DNA of 64,000 nt from Nocardia acididurans (GTDB taxonomy: Bacteria > Actinomycetota > Actinomycetes > Mycobacteriales > Mycobacteriaceae). A program made the translations under genes and the position numbers. Below the pieces are notes generated by a model. It worked only from the letters and a program-made list of their open reading frames with translations, was not told the origin of the DNA and searched no databases. The first letter of the stretch is position 1. The number at the start of each line of letters is the position of its first letter. The stretch is taken from NCBI RefSeq assembly GCF_016741815.1, contig NZ_JAERRJ010000002.1, positions 62,001 through 126,000 on the forward strand, in the 5' to 3' direction. Below, in pieces: positions 53,288 through 62,433 of the stretch.

Positions 53288-55054
53288 GTGGCCACGGCTC
53301 CCACCACCGGACTCGATTCCGGCGATGTGAAGACCATCCGGCGCAGGCTGCGGGTGGACAAGGACCATCCGCGCTACAAGTGGGTGGCGTTGTCGAATAC
53401 GACGCTGGGCATGTTGATGGTGACCATCAACAGCTCGATCGTGATCATCTCGCTGCCCGCCATCTTCCGGGGGATCGGGCTGAATCCGCTGTCGCCGGGC
53501 AATGTCAGCTACCTGCTGTGGCTGCTCATGGGGTTCCTGCTGGCCTCGGCCGTCCTCGTGGTGCTGTTCGGACGGCTCGGGGACATGTACGGGCGGGTGC
53601 GGATCTACAACCTCGGGTTCGTGGTGTTCACCGTATCGGCGATCGCGTTGTCACTGGACCCCTTCACCCACGGCGGCGGGGCGATGTGGCTGATCGTGTG
53701 GCGGGTGATCCAGGGCGTGGGCGGGGCCATGCTCATGGCGAATTCGGCGGCGATCCTCACCGACGCGTTCCCGGTGCAGCGACGCGGATTCGCGCTGGGC
53801 ATCAATCAGGTTGCGGCCGTGGCGGGTTCGTTCCTGGGGCTGGTCATCGGCGGCGTGCTGTCGGAGTGGGACTGGAAGGCCGTGTTCTGGGTGAGCGTGC
53901 CGTTCGGCATTCTCGGAACGGTGTGGTCGTATCGGTCGCTGCACGATTTCGGGGAGCGGACGCCGGGATCACTGGATCTGCCGGGGACGCTCACCTTCGC
54001 GCTCGGGCTCACCGCGCTGCTCACCGGAATCACGTATGGCATTCAGCCGTACGGAGATTCGGCCACCGGGTGGACGAATCCCTGGGTGCTGGCGTCGGTG
54101 ATCGGCGGGCTGGCGCTGCTGGCGGTGTTCTGCTGGATCGAAAGCCGGGTCGCCAAGCCGATGTTCGATCTGTCGCTGTTCCGCAACCGGGCGTTCGGGC
54201 TCGGCAATCTGGCCGGGCTGATGTCGTCAATCGGACGCGGTGGCTTGCAGTTCATGCTGATCGTATGGTTGCAGGGCATCTGGCTGCCCTTGCACGGGTA
54301 CGACTTCGAGCAGACACCGCTGTGGGCGGGCATCTACCTGCTGCCGTTGACCGTGGGATTCCTTGCGGCGGGACCGATTTCGGGCTGGCTGTCGGATCGC
54401 TACGGGCCGCGCCCGTTCGCGACGGCGGGCATGCTCGTCACGGCGGCGACTTTCGTTCTGCTCGTGGTGATTCCGGTGGACTTCAACTACTGGGTGTTCG
54501 CGGGCATCGTGCTGCTCAACGGCATCGGCTCGGGCATGTTCGCCTCACCCAACACCGCCGCGGTGATGAACGCCGTCCCGGCCGCACAGCGCGGCGTGGC
54601 GTCGGGCATGCGAGCCACGCTGTTCAACGGCGGCATGGCGCTGTCCATGGGACTGTTCTTCTCGCTCATGATCCTCGGCCTGTCCGGTCCGCTGCCGGAC
54701 GCCATGAGCAGCGGGCTACAGGAGCAGGGCGTCTCCGCACCGGTGGCCGAACACGCCGCGGGCCTGCCGCCGGTGGGCAGCCTGCTCGCGGCGTTCCTCG
54801 GCTACAACCCGATCGAGGAATTGCTCGGCGCGGGCGGCACTCTGGACCAGCCGGGCGTGCACACCGAGGTGCTGACCGGGCAGGAGTTCTTCCCGCACCT
54901 GATCTCCGGACCGTTCCACTCCGGCCTGGTCGTCGTCTTCCTCGGGGCCGCGATTATGATGCTGATCGGCGCGGTCGCGTCGTGGTTCGCCGGCAACGGG
55001 TCCGCCCCCGACGAAGCCGATGAACTGCGGGCAGCCGATCGCGCGGGAATCTGA
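53288..55054 (+). CDS. MFS drug-efflux-type transporter (DHA2, 14 helices)
   Basis: A 588-residue transporter with 14 predicted helices. The DHA2 signatures are present: L-S-N-T-T-L-G-M-L-M-V-T-I-N-S-S-I-V in helix 1, G-R-L-G-D-M-Y-G-R in loop 2-3, and R-V-I-Q-G-V-G-G-A-M-L in helix 4-5. The C-terminal ~100 residues hold a long loop before the last helix. It should export drugs or lipids with H+ antiport. GTG 53288 with GGGAGG 5 nt upstream. A MarR gene follows by 3 nt, so the unit is probably self-regulated. Confidence 0.87.
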   Translation: MATAPTTGLDSGDVKTIRRRLRVDKDHPRYKWVALSNTTLGMLMVTINSSIVIISLPAIFRGIGLNPLSPGNVSYLLWLLMGFLLASAVLVVLFGRLGDMYGRVRIYNLGFVVFTVSAIALSLDPFTHGGGAMWLIVWRVIQGVGGAMLMANSAAILTDAFPVQRRGFALGINQVAAVAGSFLGLVIGGVLSEWDWKAVFWVSVPFGILGTVWSYRSLHDFGERTPGSLDLPGTLTFALGLTALLTGITYGIQPYGDSATGWTNPWVLASVIGGLALLAVFCWIESRVAKPMFDLSLFRNRAFGLGNLAGLMSSIGRGGLQFMLIVWLQGIWLPLHGYDFEQTPLWAGIYLLPLTVGFLAAGPISGWLSDRYGPRPFATAGMLVTAATFVLLVVIPVDFNYWVFAGIVLLNGIGSGMFASPNTAAVMNAVPAAQRGVASGMRATLFNGGMALSMGLFFSLMILGLSGPLPDAMSSGLQEQGVSAPVAEHAAGLPPVGSLLAAFLGYNPIEELLGAGGTLDQPGVHTEVLTGQEFFPHLISGPFHSGLVVVFLGAAIMMLIGAVASWFAGNGSAPDEADELRAADRAGI

Positions 55055-55057
55055 CCG

Positions 55058-55522
55058 TTGACCCAGGAGGCCACGCTGCGCGACCACCCGAGTGTCGCCG
55101 ATCCCGATCAGCTCACCGAGGCCGCTGATCTGTATCTCACCATCGGCCGGTTGCTGCGAATGCTGCGGCATTCGGGGGATATCGGATCGCTGAGCCCGGG
55201 GGCGGCCTCGGCGCTGGGCACCCTCGCGCGGCAGGGGCCGATGCGGTTGAGCGATCTGGCGAATATCGAGCGGGTCAGCGCGCCGACCATGTCGCGCATC
55301 GTGACCAGCCTGGAGAAGTCGGGCTACGTGCAGCGGGACGCCGACCCCGAAGACGGTCGCGCGCAACTGCTTTCGGCCACGCTCACGGCGCACGACCTGG
55401 TTACCGGGCTCACCTCGGCGCGGATTCAGCGGTTCGCGGCGGCCATGGAGCGGCTGGATCCGCAGCAGCGGGCGATGCTGCAGTCCTCGCTGTCCACGCT
55501 CATCGACGCCCTGGATCAGTAA
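55058..55522 (+). CDS. MarR-family regulator
   Basis: A 154-residue winged-helix protein: L-S-D-L-A-N-I-E-R-V-S-A-P-T-M-S-R-I-V and L-E-K-S-G-Y-V-Q-R-D-A-D-P-E-D-G-R-A are the recognition helix and wing of MarR. It most likely represses the MFS gene just upstream through the TAGTT/AACTA repeats at 53226-53268. The start is TTG 55058, 3 nt after the transporter stop; no strong Shine-Dalgarno is visible, suggesting coupling. Confidence 0.85.
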   Translation: MTQEATLRDHPSVADPDQLTEAADLYLTIGRLLRMLRHSGDIGSLSPGAASALGTLARQGPMRLSDLANIERVSAPTMSRIVTSLEKSGYVQRDADPEDGRAQLLSATLTAHDLVTGLTSARIQRFAAAMERLDPQQRAMLQSSLSTLIDALDQ

Positions 55523-55613
55523 CGGTCCTGGTCGGTCTCGTAGACGGGCAGGTCGGTCCGTCCTACCCTGGAATTCGTCCGGCTCTCCTCGGCCCGGCGA
55601 AGGTAGGCGCGAA

Positions 55614-55961
55614 ATGCGTTACGACCCGGATCGTTTACGTGCCCTCCGGGGAGCCGCGCAGCTGATCAGCAAGCGCGGCTACGGCACCCAGGAGGCGACG
55701 CAACTGCGTCTGCGCCTGGCCAATGAACTGCGCACGCTGCGCGCCGCGGACTTCTCCGGCGGCGACGGCCGCGCACTCACCGACCTGCTGATCGAGACGG
55801 CGCGGGCGATCGCCGAGGCCGGCCGGGATACCGCACCCGCCACCACGGACGCCGACCCCACCCCCGGACCCCGGCATTTCGCGCTGAACCCGGAGGATCT
55901 GCGCACCATCGAACCCGCACGCCGCCACCGCGATTGGCGCGCCTCCGGACGCGACGGGTGA
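55614..55961 (+). CDS. Hypothetical protein
   Basis: A 115-residue hydrophilic, largely helical protein (R-L-R-A-L-R-G-A-A-Q-L-I-S-K-R-G-Y, L-A-N-E-L-R-T-L-R-A) followed by a Pro/Thr/Asp-rich linker and a short tail. I recognise no domain, signal or membrane segment. The frame carries typical codon use and sits between two real genes, which supports it being expressed. Function unknown. Confidence 0.6.
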   Translation: MRYDPDRLRALRGAAQLISKRGYGTQEATQLRLRLANELRTLRAADFSGGDGRALTDLLIETARAIAEAGRDTAPATTDADPTPGPRHFALNPEDLRTIEPARRHRDWRASGRDG

Positions 55962-56019
55962 CGCGCGGGGCCGGCATCTCCAGGACGCCCGCGATCCGGT
56001 GGGCAGTAGCCTCGTGATC

Positions 56020-56817
56020 ATGACTCTCGATCACGGCGATCCGGGCGATGCCCCGTCGATTCCGCAGCCGCTCACGCCAGTGGAGAATCCGGCCCGGCCG
56101 TCTCCGGCGGAGGAAGCCCGGACCGTGGCCGCCTCGACCACCACGGCGACCCTCGCCAGCCTGACCCTCGAGGGCGATCCGTGGGCGTCGTTCGTCACCT
56201 ACGGGCTGCTCGACGGGCAGCCGGTGCTGTGCGTGTCCCGGCTCGCCGAGCACGGGCGCAATCTCGATGCCGATCCGCGCGCGAGTCTGGCTGTGGTGGA
56301 ACCGAATCCGCCGTCGGATCCGCTGGCCGGCGCGCGGGTCACCCTGTCGGGGATCGTGGAGCGCCCCGCAGGCGAGGAAGCCGCCGCGGCGCGGGAGGCG
56401 CATCTGGCCGCCGTGCCCGCCGCCAAGTACTACATCGATTACAGCGACTTCTCGCTGTGGGTGTTGCGGGTGCGGCGGGTGCGCTGGGTGGGCGGCTACG
56501 GGCGCATGGATTCGGCGACCGCCGAGGACTACGCCGCGGCCACCGCCGATCCGGTATCGCCGAACGCCGGGCGGGCCATCGCCCACCTCAACGACGATCA
56601 TGCCGACGCGCTGCTGGATATGGCGCGGGCCTTCGGCGGATATCCGGACGCGACAGCCGCGACCTGTGAGGGCGCCGACCGCTACGGCCTGGATCTGCGG
56701 GTGAGCACGCCGCGCGGATTCGCGGTCACCCGCGTCGGCTACCGCGAGCCCATCGCCGCGATCGGGGATCTGCGCGCGGCTACCGTCGAACTGACCCACC
56801 GCGCCCGGCAGAGCTGA
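56020..56817 (+). CDS. HugZ-like / pyridoxamine-5'-phosphate-oxidase-fold protein with DUF2470
   Basis: A 265-residue protein. The first ~160 residues are a split-barrel FMN/haem-binding fold (A-A-S-T-T-T-A-T-L-A-S-L, F-V-T-Y-G-L-L-D-G-Q-P, L-A-E-H-G-R-N). The C-terminal part is DUF2470 (A-I-A-H-L-N-D-D-H-A-D-A-L-L). This is the architecture of HugZ-type haem oxygenases; whether it degrades haem is not shown. TAGCCT (56007-56012) is 7 nt before the ATG, a leaderless layout, and argues for this start rather than 55999. Confidence 0.8.
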   Translation: MTLDHGDPGDAPSIPQPLTPVENPARPSPAEEARTVAASTTTATLASLTLEGDPWASFVTYGLLDGQPVLCVSRLAEHGRNLDADPRASLAVVEPNPPSDPLAGARVTLSGIVERPAGEEAAAAREAHLAAVPAAKYYIDYSDFSLWVLRVRRVRWVGGYGRMDSATAEDYAAATADPVSPNAGRAIAHLNDDHADALLDMARAFGGYPDATAATCEGADRYGLDLRVSTPRGFAVTRVGYREPIAAIGDLRAATVELTHRARQS

Positions 56818-56841
56818 GCAAGCGCGCCCGGTAGCCCGGCT

Positions 56842-57732
56842 TCAGACCTCCGGTTTCTGCGGCCAGCGCACGTCGGCGACCAGGCCGTAGTGGTCGCTGG
56901 CGTGCCGGCCGGTGAGCGGTTCGTGGAAGGCCAGGTCGACGGCCAGGATCCGGCCCGCTCCCTCCGGACGCAGGAACATGTCACCGACGAAGAGGTAGTC
57001 GATGCGCTGCGGCGGGACGTTGAGGAAGCGGGCCTGCGGGTTGGTGAGCGGGTCGTAGGTGTACCCGGCTTCGGTGGGGCGCAAGGTTTCCCACGCGTCC
57101 ACATAGTGGGTGCTGCGGCCGTCGAGGACGGCGTTCGCCTTGAGGAAACGCATCTCGTCCGACTGCGGTTTGGCGTTGAAGTCGCCACACAGGATGGGCG
57201 GCAGCGCCACCCCCGGGGTCTGGCGTTCGCGGATGGCGTCGTCGATGGCCAGTACCTGGTGGATCCGCTGGTAGGCCTGGGCGGGCGGGGGCGCGAGGTG
57301 GGTGCTGAAAACATCCGCCCCGGCGGTGTGCGCGTAGAGGAGTTCGGCGCGCATCCGCCAGGACGGGTGCGGGTCGCGGGGTGCGGGGTCCACGGGGAGC
57401 AGGACCACATCGGTGCGGTCGATGGGCCAGCGGCTCAGAATCGCGGAGCCGAAACGCAATCCGGTGAGATCACGGCCGGGCCAGGCGTCCTCCGGGAATT
57501 CGAAACCGCCGAAACACCAGTGCCAACGGCCTTCGGGCGCGTTGCCGGCGAGCCAGGCGGCGGTATTGCTGCCCGGTTCGGCGGTGTTCTCCCAGACCTC
57601 CTGCAGGCACACCACATCCGGGTCGAGGCGCTCGAACCAGGCCAGGATCTCGTGGCGGCGCTCCTCCCATCCGGGTTCCAGCAGTGAGCCCATGTTCAGC
57701 TGCGCGACCCGCAGTACTCCCGGCTGCGACAT
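56842..57732 (-). CDS. Endonuclease/exonuclease/phosphatase-family hydrolase
   Basis: A 296-residue EEP-fold protein. C-L-Q-E-V-W-E, G-D-F-N-A-K-P and H-A-S-D-H-Y-G-L are the three family metal and catalytic motifs (Glu, Asp/Asn, and the C-terminal Asp-His). No signal peptide, so cytoplasmic. Candidates are a DNA-repair nuclease-like enzyme or a phosphodiesterase; sphingomyelinase activity is unlikely without export. The ATG at 57732 has GGAGAGGAACGC in front. The longer frame to 58158 is the antisense of the kinase gene. Confidence 0.83.
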   Translation of the reverse strand: MSQPGVLRVAQLNMGSLLEPGWEERRHEILAWFERLDPDVVCLQEVWENTAEPGSNTAAWLAGNAPEGRWHWCFGGFEFPEDAWPGRDLTGLRFGSAILSRWPIDRTDVVLLPVDPAPRDPHPSWRMRAELLYAHTAGADVFSTHLAPPPAQAYQRIHQVLAIDDAIRERQTPGVALPPILCGDFNAKPQSDEMRFLKANAVLDGRSTHYVDAWETLRPTEAGYTYDPLTNPQARFLNVPPQRIDYLFVGDMFLRPEGAGRILAVDLAFHEPLTGRHASDHYGLVADVRWPQKPEV

Positions 57733-57844
57733 GCGTTCCTCTCCCCCGGCTCGCACCGGATGCGTCGGTCGAATCCTCGTGAGTGGCAGGCCGATTCGGG
57801 CCTCCTGCTCGATAACGAACTTAGCGGTATATGATGCGGGTCTC

Positions 57845-59791
57845 ATGCCCTTCGCGGACAACGATAACCACGCACCACCACCGCGCGGCCCTGCGGATCC
57901 GACCGAACTCACCCCCTCCAATTCGCTGTTGCCGACGCATCGGATCTCGAGCGACGGGCAATCCACCGCCGCCATGTCGCGTCCGGGCGGCAACGATCCG
58001 CTCGCCGCCATCGTGCCGGGCGCCACCATCGACGAATTCGATCTGCTGATTCCGCTGGGCAGGGGCGCGTTCGGGCGGGTGTTCCTGGCGTGGCAGTCGT
58101 CCATGCAACGGTATGTGGCGGTGAAGATCTCGCACGCGAACAGCCACGAGTCACGCACGCTGGCGCAGTTGAATCACGCGCACATCGTGCGGGTCTTCGA
58201 TCAGCGGCGGGTTCCGGATACCGAGTTGCGGCTGATGTACATGGAGTACGCGCCCGGCGGGACCCTGCTCGGGGTGCTGGGACTGCTCGAGCGGGTGCCG
58301 ATCGAAAACCGTTCGGGGGCACTGCTGGTGCGCGCCGTCGACACCGCGGCGGCCGCCGGTGGGCGGCTCGACAAACCCGATACCGCCACGCGCGCCGAAC
58401 TCGTGGCGCTGAGCTGGCCCGAAACCGTGGCCTGGCTGGGCAGCCGGCTGGCGCGGGCACTCGATCACGCGGATCGGGCCGGGGTGCTGCATCGGGATAT
58501 CAAGCCCGCCAATGTGCTGCTCACCGCGGACGGGCAGCCGAAGCTGGCCGATTTCGGGATCAGCTACAGCCGGGATCTGGCCGGGGACAATCCGATCGAG
58601 AATTTCGGCGGGTCGATGCGATACATGTCGCCGGAGCAGTTGGAGGCCTGCCATCCCGACCTCGCCACCACCCCGGCGGATCTGGATACCCGCAGCGATC
58701 TGTTCGCGCTGGCCGTGGTGCTGTGGGAATTGCTCACGGGGCGACCGCCTTTCGAGGACGCGCCCGCGCCCGGGGAAACCCATCTCACGCTCGAGCATAT
58801 GATCGGGCTGCGGCGCCGGCCCATCGACAAGCGCCGCCGCGCCGACCTGCCGCGGGATTGCCCGCCCGCGCTGCGGGACGCGCTGCTCAGCTGTCTGCGC
58901 CCGGATCCGCAGCAGCGCTTCGCATCCGGAGCCGAGTTCGCGCAGCAGCTGGATCTGGTGCTCGATCGCACGGCGCGGGATCTGGTGGTGCCGCCGGATC
59001 GCAGTATCCGGGCGCGGTTCCGGATGAAGCCGATGCCGGTGGTGACGCTGTCGAGTGTGGCGGGGCAACTGGTGGCGGCCTACTACCTCTACAGTCACAA
59101 CACCGATGTGCTCGCGGCGCATCTCACGCCGGGCCAGTACCGGCGGCTGGTTGATGTGGCGATCGGATGCGCGATCGTCGGATATCCGGTCGGGATCGCC
59201 TTGCTCGTGTACTGGTGTCGCCGAGTGATCCTGGTGCCCAGGGGATTACGGCGCGGACAGCACTACGACGACGCGACCCTCGCGCGGGCGCGGGCCGATA
59301 CGCTGGCCTGCGGGGACCGGATCGCGACGGTGGGGTTCGTGAGCTGGTCGGTGCTGGCGGCACTGGAGTTGGCCATGCTGCTCAGCGTCGCCGACGTGCC
59401 CACCGCCGTGCTCGCCAATGTGATCGTCTCCATCCTGGTGGCCGGGGCGGTCGCCGTCAGCTACACGTACTTTCCGATCACGTTCTACGTATTGCGCTGG
59501 TACTACCCGGGATTGCTCATCCCGCACCGCACCACCGACGGCGATGTGGCGCGGCTCGAGAAGCTGACGCGGCGCAACCAGTATTTCCTGGGGTCGGGAA
59601 CCACGGTGCCGCTCATCGGCGCGGCCGCCGGGCTGGCGTTCCTGCCGCCGGAGGAGCAGCAGGCCGCCGTGGACTCGGTGATCGCGCTGTGCGTGGGCGG
59701 ATACTTCGGAGTCGCGGTGTCGCTCTTCCTGTTCCACATCCTGACCACGGATATCGCTGTCTTCGAGCGGATGCTGCGCGCGAAGAATTGA
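57845..59791 (+). CDS. Eukaryotic-type Ser/Thr protein kinase with polytopic C-terminal domain
   Basis: A 648-residue protein. After ~60 disordered residues comes the kinase domain: L-G-R-G-A-F-G-R-V-F glycine loop, V-A-V-K, H-R-D-I-K-P-A-N-V-L-L catalytic loop, D-F-G-I-S-Y and M-S-P-E-Q. A ~30-residue insertion (V-D-T-A-A-A-A-G-G-R-L-D-K-P) separates the subdomains. From about 390 onward there are at least five transmembrane helices instead of the single helix plus PASTA or sensor domain usual for PknB-type kinases. It probably senses membrane signals. TATGAT (57830-57835) is the likely -10. Confidence 0.87.
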   Translation: MPFADNDNHAPPPRGPADPTELTPSNSLLPTHRISSDGQSTAAMSRPGGNDPLAAIVPGATIDEFDLLIPLGRGAFGRVFLAWQSSMQRYVAVKISHANSHESRTLAQLNHAHIVRVFDQRRVPDTELRLMYMEYAPGGTLLGVLGLLERVPIENRSGALLVRAVDTAAAAGGRLDKPDTATRAELVALSWPETVAWLGSRLARALDHADRAGVLHRDIKPANVLLTADGQPKLADFGISYSRDLAGDNPIENFGGSMRYMSPEQLEACHPDLATTPADLDTRSDLFALAVVLWELLTGRPPFEDAPAPGETHLTLEHMIGLRRRPIDKRRRADLPRDCPPALRDALLSCLRPDPQQRFASGAEFAQQLDLVLDRTARDLVVPPDRSIRARFRMKPMPVVTLSSVAGQLVAAYYLYSHNTDVLAAHLTPGQYRRLVDVAIGCAIVGYPVGIALLVYWCRRVILVPRGLRRGQHYDDATLARARADTLACGDRIATVGFVSWSVLAALELAMLLSVADVPTAVLANVIVSILVAGAVAVSYTYFPITFYVLRWYYPGLLIPHRTTDGDVARLEKLTRRNQYFLGSGTTVPLIGAAAGLAFLPPEEQQAAVDSVIALCVGGYFGVAVSLFLFHILTTDIAVFERMLRAKN

Positions 59792-59797
59792 GCGGGA

Positions 59798-60547
59798 TCA
59801 GCGCGGCGGCGCGAAAACCGTTGCCTGGCAGGCGCTCAGGAGCTCGACGAGTTCCTGACCGGCGGCCGCGTCGAGTGCGGCGAACGCGGGGGCGATGAGC
59901 TCGTCGGTGATGGTCTCGGCCTGCATCCAGCGGCCCTTGAGTTCGGGGGTGATCTCCTCGAACGGCTCCGGCCAGCCGTAGCTGCGGGCCTGCTGCGGGC
60001 CGGTGGTGATGGGGGAACCGGCGATCAGCACCGCCTGCAGGGGCGTGAGGCCGGAGGCGCGCACCGCGAGCAGGTGCAGGCCGCCGCGCAGTTCGCGCAG
60101 GACCGTGATCAGCTGCAGGACGCGACCGGGGGCGTCCTCGGCCAACGGCAGGGCGCGCCAACCGGCGAACAGTGGCGCTCCGGCCGAGTCGGCGGCGTCG
60201 GCGACGGTTTTCAGCAGTTCGGCGAGGCGATCGGCCTGATCGAAGCCGGCCAGTTTGCGGCGGCCGAAGTCCTGGCAGGCGGTCAGGTAGCCCTCGGCGC
60301 CCTTGGCGGCGGGGGTGCTCGCGGTGGCCTCCCAGGCCCTACGGATCGCGGACGCGGGGAAGAAGCCGAAGGCTGCGGTCACCACGTCGGCGTCCACATC
60401 GCCCAGCACGCCGCCTCGGCCGCGCGTGTAGCCGGGCAGGAATCCCTCCACGCCGGTGGTGGCGGCGAAGCTCTTCGCCTCGCGGGAGAACATGAATCCC
60501 CCGCCCACCTGCTGGATCTGATCCTTCACCGCGGACGCTACCGACAT
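59798..60547 (-). CDS. SCO6745-like protein of unknown function
   Basis: A 249-residue all-helical soluble protein with F-M-F-S-R-E-A-K-S-F, G-F-L-P-G-Y-T-R-G-R-G-G-V-L-G and R-R-A-W-E-A, resembling the actinobacterial SCO6745 family. Some members are loosely described as having a MarR-like or helical-bundle fold. No catalytic set is evident. Converges with the kinase gene (6-nt gap). I am moderately sure about the family and not about function. Confidence 0.55.
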   Translation of the reverse strand: MSVASAVKDQIQQVGGGFMFSREAKSFAATTGVEGFLPGYTRGRGGVLGDVDADVVTAAFGFFPASAIRRAWEATASTPAAKGAEGYLTACQDFGRRKLAGFDQADRLAELLKTVADAADSAGAPLFAGWRALPLAEDAPGRVLQLITVLRELRGGLHLLAVRASGLTPLQAVLIAGSPITTGPQQARSYGWPEPFEEITPELKGRWMQAETITDELIAPAFAALDAAAGQELVELLSACQATVFAPPR

Positions 60548-60733
60548 GTCCGTTCCTCTCTGAGCGGAAAGCGCAATCGAACCGAGCGTATTTCACCCGT
60601 TTCGGGCGGCGTCGGGGGGTCGGCATTGCGCGGCGGCGAGACGCCGCGGGGCCGCTGTGCGATATGAAATCGGTATTGCTGCAATACGTTTCGGATTCTC
60701 GTATGCTGGGTTGGTCCCGGAGAGGTGAGCCCC

Positions 60734-60811
60734 ATGACCTGCCACAGCCCGAAGTCGCTGCCGCCCAACGTACCTCAGCTCACACCGAAGGCTGGACGAC
60801 GGACCTGTTAG
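60734..60811 (+). CDS. Short leader ORF, 25 residues
   Basis: ATG 60734 reads M-T-C-H-S-P-K-S-L-P-P-N-V-P-Q-L followed by T-P-K-A-G-R-R-T-C and TAG. A GGAGAGG site lies 8 nt upstream and TATGCT (60701-60706) is a possible -10. It ends 19 nt before the YdjM-like start. Two Cys and Pro-rich content suggest a regulatory leader peptide or a short basic protein; no family is known to me. Remaining space in 60548-60733 holds nothing clear. Confidence 0.45.
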   Translation: MTCHSPKSLPPNVPQLTPKAGRRTC

Positions 60812-60830
60812 ATCGGCTAATCTTCTCGCG

Positions 60831-61541
60831 GTGCTAGGACATTCACATGCGACCAGCGGCGCGCTCGCCTGGTCGGCCGCCGCCGCGGCGCTACCGCTCA
60901 CCCTGATGACCTATCCCGCAATGCAATCCGGGAACATCGCCGCGGTAGACCTCGTCATGGGAACCTTTCTCACCGCCGGCGCGGCGCTCCTCCCCGACGC
61001 GGACCACCCCAAGGGCACCATTTCCCATGTGCTGGGACCGGTTTCGCACTACGCCTGCAAACTGATCAACAAGATCTCCGGCGGTCACCGCCACGGCACC
61101 CACTCGTTCCTGTTCGTCGCCCTCGTCACCTACGGCACCTGGGCCGGCGAACACTGGATCGGCCGCAACTTCACCCTCGCCCTCTGCTTCTTCCTGCTGG
61201 CCCTCGCGGTCAAGGCGCTGCACCTCGCCCCCGGCGGCGACGACATCAAATCCTGGGGCACCGTCATCATCCTCGCCACCTGCGGCACCTTCGCCATCGA
61301 CCACTGGATCAGCGACAAACCCGCCTGGCTCCCCTTCTGCGTCGGCCTCGGCTCCCTCGCCCACATCCTCGGCGACTGCCTCACCGACCGCGGCTGCCGC
61401 CTGCTCTGGCCCCTGAAGATCCGCACCCGCTTCCCCATCATCGACCGCACCGGGAACAAGGTCGAAACCCTCATCGTCGTCCCCCTTTTCGCCCTCGCCA
61501 CCCTCGGCCTGCTCTGGTACACCATCACCCACCAGCCCTGA
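60831..61541 (+). CDS. YdjM-like membrane-bound metal-dependent hydrolase
   Basis: A 236-residue protein with about five helices. G-H-S-H-A-T-S-G-A-L-A-W at the N-terminus, L-L-P-D-A-D-H-P-K-G-T-I-S-H, H-R-H-G-T-H-S and A-H-I-L-G-D-C-L-T-D-R-G are the His/Asp metal motifs of the YdjM/DUF457 family. In E. coli YdjM is LexA-controlled; no SOS box is seen here. GTG 60831 follows TAATCT (60818-60823) by 7 nt, a leaderless arrangement, so the short ORF upstream may be on a different transcript. Confidence 0.85.
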   Translation: MLGHSHATSGALAWSAAAAALPLTLMTYPAMQSGNIAAVDLVMGTFLTAGAALLPDADHPKGTISHVLGPVSHYACKLINKISGGHRHGTHSFLFVALVTYGTWAGEHWIGRNFTLALCFFLLALAVKALHLAPGGDDIKSWGTVIILATCGTFAIDHWISDKPAWLPFCVGLGSLAHILGDCLTDRGCRLLWPLKIRTRFPIIDRTGNKVETLIVVPLFALATLGLLWYTITHQP

Positions 61542-61606
61542 CCGACGTCGAGAACCACCCCTCGTCGGTGCACCCGGTCCGACGTCGAATCACCTATGTT
61601 TGGTCG

Positions 61607-62398
61607 ATGAGCGCGCCGCACAACCGAGCCTCGACCGGCAGCAGTGGCCGACGGCTGTCGTATCCGATATTCGCCGGGATAGTTCTGGTGTACCTGGCGA
61701 TCATCCAGGGCGGCGGAATCCTCATGCGGCACCTCAGCGGGGAGGACGACTTCCTGTCCACCCGGGCGGTGTTCTACTGCATGATCATTCCGCTCGGCGT
61801 GGCGCTGGCGTTCACCTACGGCGTGATCAGCTACCTCGGGTGGCTGCAGCCGGTGCTGCACGACGATCAGCCCACCCGGCCCTGGGTGCGCGTGGTGCCG
61901 ATCGTATTTCTCGTCGCCATCGCCGGCGGGATCAACTACGGCGCGCTCACCGAGAAGGGCTGGCTGTACACGGTGACACTGCTGATCGCCACCCAGTTCG
62001 TCGGGTGGGGTGAGGAGGGCATGTTCCGCGGTATCGGCGTCGTGATGCTGCGCGGGAACGGGCTCACCGAAGCACGGGTCGCGCTGTGGTCGAGCATCGT
62101 CTTCGGCGCGGTGCATCTGACCAACGGCATCACGCACGGCGCCTCGGCGCTGCCGCAGGCGATCATGGTGAGCCTGGCCGGGTACTTCTTCTATCTGATC
62201 CGGCGGGTCAGCCGCGGCAACACCCTCAACTCGATCATCCACGGCCTGTTCGACTTCACGCTGCTGTCCGGCTCCGCGATTCTCGCCGACCAGACCTTCT
62301 ACCCGGGCACCCTGCTGCCGATTCTGGTCTATCCCGTGCTCGTGGTAATCCTGCTCGCCGGACGCAAACGCATCGAATCCGGACAATCCACCCGATAG
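61607..62398 (+). CDS. CPBP-family intramembrane metalloprotease
   Basis: A 263-residue membrane protein with about seven helices. The three CPBP/CAAX protease motifs are present: G-W-G-E-E-G-M-F-R-G (EExxxR), F-G-A-V-H-L (FxxxH) and I-I-H-G-L-F-D (HxxxD). The family includes Rce1-like proteases and bacteriocin self-immunity proteins. ATG 61607 is 6 nt after TATGTT (61595-61600), so it is chosen over the longer frame from 61568. Confidence 0.87.
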   Translation: MSAPHNRASTGSSGRRLSYPIFAGIVLVYLAIIQGGGILMRHLSGEDDFLSTRAVFYCMIIPLGVALAFTYGVISYLGWLQPVLHDDQPTRPWVRVVPIVFLVAIAGGINYGALTEKGWLYTVTLLIATQFVGWGEEGMFRGIGVVMLRGNGLTEARVALWSSIVFGAVHLTNGITHGASALPQAIMVSLAGYFFYLIRRVSRGNTLNSIIHGLFDFTLLSGSAILADQTFYPGTLLPILVYPVLVVILLAGRKRIESGQSTR

Positions 62399-62433
62399 CA
62401 TCGGATCCCTTCAGCTCTCGGGAGGGAACAGAA

